From positions 372,001-436,000 of the forward strand of contig JAKSZP010007881.1 of assembly GCA_022478985.1 (NCBI GenBank): a stretch of 64,000 nucleotides of DNA. The letters are read 5' to 3'. The stretch comes from Massospora cicadina (lineage: Eukaryota; Entomophthoromycota; Entomophthoromycetes; Entomophthorales; Entomophthoraceae). The notes under the pieces were generated by a model, which had not been told where the DNA came from, did not search any database, and was given only the letters and a program-made list of their open reading frames with translations. Positions 59,090-64,000 of this stretch are shown here, piece by piece; position 1 is the first letter of the stretch; each line of letters begins with the position of its first letter. The position numbers and the translations under genes are program-made.

Positions 59090-60505
59090 TTAGGTGCGAG
59101 GGGGTGGGCCCCCAGGCCCACCAGCCTCTTCCAGGTCCCCACGGGCTTTCACAGCAGCGTGGGTATTAGCAGCAACACTATCGGGGTTTTTGTTAATTTT
59201 TGTGGAAAGAGTCGCGTTGGCTTTGGCCTTCGCTTTTTGTTTTCCTGACGTCGGACGAATTTTTTGCGGTGTGGATAAGTTCAGTGCACCGTCGAGTGGG
59301 GCAAAAAATATTTTTTTGGTTGGGATAGGTCCCAAGTTGGTTTGAACCAGGGCTTGGGTGCAGCGATTGGGTGAGATTGAATCTCCCATTGGATCCTCAG
59401 ATTGAGTGGCCCATTTGGCATGGGCCTCCCAATCTGATTGGGTGATGGATTCCTGAGTTGCTTCTGCTGCGAAGGTCTCCATGTCCTCCTGGCATTGTGA
59501 GTGTGGGATGGTGGTGGTGACCTTGGCCACTTCCTTGGCCGCGGTCCTATGGGCCTGCTTAGCCTTCTTCCGCTCCTGCGGGGAGATGGGCTTTACCAAT
59601 AGGTAGCAGCCTTGTGCTCCCCATGGGAAAGCCTCCTTGGTGCTTGCAGTTGGTTCATAGTGCGCCTCTCCGCTGGCCATGGCCGCTGAGGGGTGCTCTT
59701 GGAATGTGACGCCCTCTTTGATGGGGCACGCGTGTGCCTTATGGCTGAACGTGTCACAGTGGGTGCAAATGGGGGGCGCGCTGTCCATGGTTACCCGGAA
59801 TGGGTGGGTGGTGTGCCCTGCAATGTCAATAAAGGTGGAGTACAGGATCTGGGTTAGGTCCTTCGTGATCTCCTCGGTTGGGGTCAGAACTGCGATGGCT
59901 TTGCTGGTGCACAGGTGTGGCATCAGTGTGAAACGTTGCATTTCAAAAGATTGTATTTCGCCATATATGGCGAGACCATCTTTCAGGTGTTGCTCCAAAA
60001 TGTCACGTTTTACCGTAGTAGGCAAAAAGTCAAACGTGAGGAAAATTTGGTTTGATTTTGTCCATCTGGTGCATTTAGTTTTGATGACCTGTTGCCCTTC
60101 AGGGAGTTCAACTACTATGTGCACTGCTACAGCCTCATCTGCTGCTATTTTGCTTTTGAAACCTAGGTCCAGCCAACCACGCGACATGGAGTGAGGTGCA
60201 ACGTACACCGCGGTCAGGAAAATTTTGTGTACATCTTCACAAAATTTTTCCCATAGGGCCATTTTTTGGATGTCCAGATACACACAGACTCTGAATTCCA
60301 CCGACAAAAGTGGCTGGGAATGTGGTGTGTTGATGTACTGGTTGCATCGTGCTTGCCACGCGAGTATCTCTGGGGAAATTGTGACCGCCGGTTTTTTTAG
60401 ATTTTTTTCTATTCTGCCAGATTCTCCAGGGCGTTTTCAAAAGTTAGAGGCCGCGAGCCTTCCGCCTGCTCCTCTTGCCTTGCTTGCCCAACTGCTCCCA
60501 GACAT
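59090..60505 (-). pseudogene. LINE-1 ORF1 (RNA-binding, CCHC)
   Basis: From ATG at 60505 (MSGSSWASKARGAGG) the frame is open to TAA at 59090, 472 codons, except for one TGA about 24 codons in. Starting at the ATG at 60307 gives 405 uninterrupted residues. It contains an RRM-like N-terminal half (VCVYLDIQKM, LDLGFKSKIAADEAV, FLTFDFLPTTVKRDIL), a CCHC knuckle CTHCDTFSHKAHAC at 59726-59767, and a Lys/Ala-rich tail ending GGPGGPPPRT. ORF1 binds element RNA. ORF2 starts 6 bp after the stop in the same frame. Confidence 0.85.
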
Positions 60506-60551
60506 GGGCGCAGACTAATCCCCTCTATGAGATTATCAAACTAGATTTAGT

Positions 60552-60868
60552 CTTGAATTGAATGGGTTGCAAAAGTGTTTGCAATGAGAAAGAAAAGTTA
60601 AGAAAACAATATTAGTTTAACTGATAAAAAATAACATAACTATCCTTTTTCTTTACAAGGCTTAGTCATCTCACCTTTTTGGATTTTACCCAGAAAATGT
60701 TTCTTTCAATATTTTTAAAAGTTATTACCTTATTTAATAGTCATGGATGCCAATTTGATAATTTGTTTCAATGTTTTAGGCTTCTCAATTGGAAGCTCCA
60801 GTTTGGCATCTATGACAATTGGTTAAGGAATCAATCATGGCTGACTCAACTAACATACTTTCACAAGG
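60552..60868. other. AT-rich spacer
   Basis: Unique-looking DNA between the LINE-1 5' end and the solo LTR. No gene is seen; the plus-strand open stretch at 60679-60924 runs into the LTR and is not credible. Confidence 0.5.
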
Positions 60869-60873
60869 GTATC

Positions 60874-62243
60874 TGTAAGTCTGGGGGAGCGCCCCTATGC
60901 TTAGATCAGTTTTTCCTTTCCTGACTAAAGAAGGTCCAAATTGGCCAGCCACCCCCTCATCTCCCAGGGCGACCTCATCCATGTGGTGGATGTGCGGTGC
61001 ATCATGAATTACCCCTAAAAATTCCGCCACCTATCCCTGTATTAATTACTGAGGAATTGTTATAGCGTATTACAGAAGTATGCAAAGGGGTTTCACCAGA
61101 TAAGGACCAGAACAGAATGGATGAGGCGAGTCTCCCTTATAAGCCTACCTCAATTTTGGCAAACATTGACAACAGCAATTAACCTTTAGTTAAGATAGCC
61201 AATAGCATTAACCTTTGGCAAAAATAGCCAACAGCATTGAGCCTTTAGTAAAAATAGCTGACAGCAAAGAACCTCTCCTGTTGGCATTGAAACCTCATCA
61301 TGCCAAACCCCACATGGCCAAATGGGTGCCAGAGCAATCAAGTATGGGTGGGTTGGGCATTTCAAACCGTTCCTGACCACTTGGGACTGTCCCTACATGG
61401 GATGGCACTGGGAGCTTCCTTTTACCCATCAAATGAGATGCCACCACTCAAATCAGTGCAATTGTGGCAAAACCGCAATTCAGGCGCCTGAGGACAAATT
61501 AATGATAGCTCAGCACGCCACTTTCACTTTTAAAATTGTTTTAATTCAAATGATTCCCCCTTCTCAAAGTTTCTCAAGTTTAAGTCAAGCTTGAGGGCCT
61601 GATTCCCTGCATCCTAAAGTTATTATTAAATTAATTAAGCATTTAAGCAATCATACCACACTGGGAAAATTGACAGCCAGTTTATTTACAATTTTTTATA
61701 AAATTCTTCATTTCTAAACACATTTTTTACTTGAATCGTTCTTCTACAGTATTCTTGTGACATTCACCAATGTGTAATTTTGGGGAACACAACAACTGGG
61801 TCATTGCAGCCAGGCTTGACCTTGCTGCCTTCTTCAGTAAACTGGGCCTACTGCGCTCAAGATTTCTTTATTTTTCCTAATCATTGAAGAAATTCCACAC
61901 CAGGATATCAGCTTTTTATGAGCAAAAATATCCCAATCTGGGTGAGAATCCACACACTTGACAATGTCCCATTCCAATTTAACCCATGGGGGAATCCAAA
62001 ATCTGCAAATCCTATCAAACATTCTCCCTCGCCCAGGTCTGTAGGCCCTGGAGTTGCAACAACCTGGATTTTCACCAGGTTGCTTTTTACTTTTAACCTG
62101 CTGGCGCTCGTTGTTCACCTATCCCCCAGCCCATCTAAATGTCATTTGAGAAACAATGCCTCTGGCATTCTGGCTCGCCTTCTGAATGCTTTTGCATCTC
62201 TACTGGCAAGTTAGTCTAGACTTTATCTGCCGTTTCCCTGATA
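60874..62243 (+). repeat. Solo LTR of the F family
   Basis: 1370 bp, starting TGTAAGTCTGGGGG and ending CCTGATA, flanked by a perfect GTATC duplication (60869-60873, 62244-62248). It aligns with both F LTRs at the start, at QGDLAHMVD-like coding, in the CCAAATGGG/CCTACATGGG block and at the TCTGGCATTCTGGCT end. It formed by recombination between the LTRs of a full copy. It is more diverged than the two F LTRs are from each other. Confidence 0.85.
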
Positions 62244-62248
62244 GTATC

Positions 62249-63280
62249 AGGGCAAGTTTACAATTCCTTTAGTCTACCAAACTTGTAGGTGCAATTGCTG
62301 CAACATAAGTATGGTGGTGATGGAAGTTATGATCAATAGCATGTCAAATGCTGCAGATCAATAAAATGATTAGTCATTCTCTATCAACTGATGCTAACAA
62401 TTTCTATTAAGTGGGCATTAGATTGTTATGAGAATAATATATATGTAATGATCTTTAATAAAACACTTCTTATTGTCATAAATAGTTCTTTTAGTAAATT
62501 GTCTATTTTATTGTTTAATCTTTATATGAACAATTTCCTGATCAAATCATACTTCCTTTTACTAGGTAAAAAGAATTTTTATTATATAAATAAATTCCTT
62601 GTGAAACTGTATAGCTGCCAATTTAAATATCACTTCATAAGTAAAAGTTTAACTTATAAATTTGTAAAAACAATATAGATGCCTACCTATGCACCATAAT
62701 GTCTCCTTTTCTATACCTAATTGTACTATAATATATCAAATTTGTCTGTTGGCTTAGAGCACAGACACTACCTATTCAACATTATAGGACCAAAAGTAAA
62801 GCTATCATAAACCTGGGTAATATATTTATCTTTTGTATATTTTTTGTTCTGGGAAAAATACTTGTTGAGTGAGTGAGTTCAGAAAAACTTAAAGATATAT
62901 AAAAGTTAATAAAGGTGTGTTATTTTCCGTTAACTATAAAGTGATAAAACAATTCTCTTAAACTATGAGGTGAATATTACCTAAAAATTTAATTGTTCCT
63001 AATATAATACCTCTACTAAAAACACATTTTCTATGTCTTATGTTTTGTTACACTAATCTTAAAACTTAGTGATAACTTAGTCTTTTTGGCCATTATCTTT
63101 TTTAAATAAGTACACGCGCTATAAAAAATAAGTTTATGTATGCAATAAATTGGTGTGCATAGCCGTTATATATGAGCATGTGTATTTGTATATCATACTT
63201 TTGAAATAATAAATATGGCTTAAAACCCATTTTAAACTGAATTTTACTACAAAGTTATATTTCTTCTTTTAAACACTAGT
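62249..63280. other. AT-rich DNA, no gene seen
   Basis: A 95-codon plus-strand stretch (62391-62678) is rich in Ile, Leu, Phe, Tyr and Lys, as expected by chance in AT-rich DNA. It has no motif and I do not call it. Confidence 0.45.
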
Positions 63281-63282
63281 AG

Positions 63283-63602
63283 TGCTTAACCCAAAAGGGG
63301 GAGTCAGCATGTATCTTTATCTGCAAATGGGCCAAATAAAGGGATTAATAGAATAAAATATTCCTAAAATGGCACCTAAGCTAACAGCCTAGAAAGCCAT
63401 ATCAGAAGGTGAGGAAATTTTGGGGAAACTTGTCAAGGCGCCCGCATTAGCTGGCAGACCCTGGTGGACAGCATTGGGGTGGGAGCATCAGCGACATGGG
63501 GCATAAGGAGGTATAGTTGTGGGTTTTCTTCATCTATGAGGCCAGCATGTCAGACCCTCAACGTATTGAGAAATTTGATGCTCAGCAAAAGTGATGAGAG
63601 CT
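63283..63602 (-). repeat. Dispersed repeat H, copy 2
   Basis: Diverged direct copy of 6193-6526 in the same orientation. The minus strand again encodes ALITFAEHQ and QYVEG. Confidence 0.65.
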
Positions 63603-63653
63603 GGCACACAAGTGAAAGACTTGATGCGCCGGCAGGTTTCAAGATAATTGGGG

Positions 63654-63836
63654 TTAATAAAGAGAAGTTTTTGTCATATTGATGCAAACGTGGCTCACAC
63701 CAAAAGCGAGCTCCTCAATTTTGTCTTTTGCATCTTCCTCAAAATCATGAAGGAATTTGGGGATAGGAATTCCCTCAACCAGGGGTTCCTTTGCCCCATG
63801 GTGTTGCTGGCGGAGTAGGGTGTTGGCACTACAAAT
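63654..63836 (-). pseudogene. Coding-like fragment upstream of repeat H
   Basis: 61 codons open on the minus strand: KEPLVEGIPIPKFLHDFEED, then AKDKIEELAFGVSHVCIN. Its acidic/basic pattern looks like real protein more than chance AT-rich translation. It lies just upstream of the H coding trace and probably belongs to the same gene or element. No counterpart is visible next to H copy 1. Family unknown. Confidence 0.35.
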
Positions 63837-64000
63837 TTATCTTTCAAATTTTACTTTTTTCTATAATTAATACGTTATAACTTAAACTTATTAAGATTTT
63901 ATATCAAAAGCAATAGAAATGAGTTTCATAGTACAGGATTGTTTGATCAATCAATATCAGAAATAATCTCCCCCACATATCTTTTTGTAAAAGTATAATT

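Larger units (their letters stand above)
55555..60537 (-). mobile_element. LINE-1: non-LTR retrotransposon (near full-length)
   Basis: About 5.0 kb on the minus strand with ORF1, APE endonuclease, RT and a C-terminal zinc motif in order. It is clearly GC-richer than its flanks and has long open frames, so it is the least decayed element in the window. Possible target duplication: AAACTATATTAGT (55542-55554) and AAACTAGATTTAGT (60538-60551), with one substitution and one extra base. No RNase H is seen. The layout resembles fungal Tad-type or related LINEs; the clade is inferred. Confidence 0.85.

Noticed and set aside
59679..60194. 171-codon plus-strand open frame
   Set aside because: It is antisense to LINE-1 ORF1, whose frame has clear homology and a zinc knuckle.
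62391..62678. 95-codon plus-strand open frame
   Set aside because: Composition (Ile, Phe, Tyr, Lys, Asn) is that of random AT-rich DNA and no motif is present.

Overview
This window is eukaryotic, AT-rich repeat DNA and holds no gene I can call intact. The lineage is most likely fungal. The evidence is chromodomain-bearing Ty3/gypsy elements next to LINEs that carry a CCHC ORF1, an APE endonuclease, an RT and a C-terminal Cys/His zinc motif. This is an inference from TE types, because no host gene anchors the taxonomy. Almost every coding stretch is a decayed transposable element broken by stops and frameshifts.

Layout. 1-8.3 kb: minus-strand Ty3/gypsy debris (an LTR plus gag of one copy and the pol of another), two tRNA-derived SINEs, a 32-bp micro-insertion and a dispersed repeat (H). 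8.3-16.2 kb: a family-B gypsy element cut off inside its integrase by a minus-strand LTR, followed by a second pol (family D) that carries a solo LTR inside its integrase. 16.3-20.9 kb: a longer family-B element ending in a chromodomain. 21-24 kb: a possible LTR/PBS, an LTR-like repeat (R1) with a 45-bp micro-insertion, and AT-rich DNA.

24-46.8 kb is the clearest structure: a plus-strand LINE (LINE-2) split by two later LTR retrotransposons. Element A1 (24349-33881) sits in its ORF1 region and element F (37582-44895) sits in its RT domain. F has a perfect 5-bp target duplication, and removing it rejoins the LINE reading frame codon to codon.

46.8-50.8 kb: an unrecognised decayed coding remnant, a minus-strand LINE ORF1 fragment (LINE-3) and a second R1 copy. 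50.8-55.5 kb: very AT-rich, no gene or TE seen. 55.5-60.5 kb: a GC-richer, comparatively young minus-strand LINE (LINE-1). 60.87-62.24 kb: a solo F-family LTR with a perfect target duplication. 63.28-64.0 kb: the second H copy and a small coding-like fragment.

The most unusual signals are as follows: (1) the U3 of the F LTR carries a protein-coding-like segment whose residues are conserved across three diverged LTRs; (2) the two A1 LTRs differ by about 16% at their 5' end but about 3% in the last 375 bp, where both carry the same open frame; (3) two insertions of only 32 and 45 bp, each with a 15-16-bp target duplication, match the 3' end of LINE-2; (4) adjacent SINEs have different tRNA-like heads but the same 3' tail. 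Percentages are counts made by eye on short alignments.
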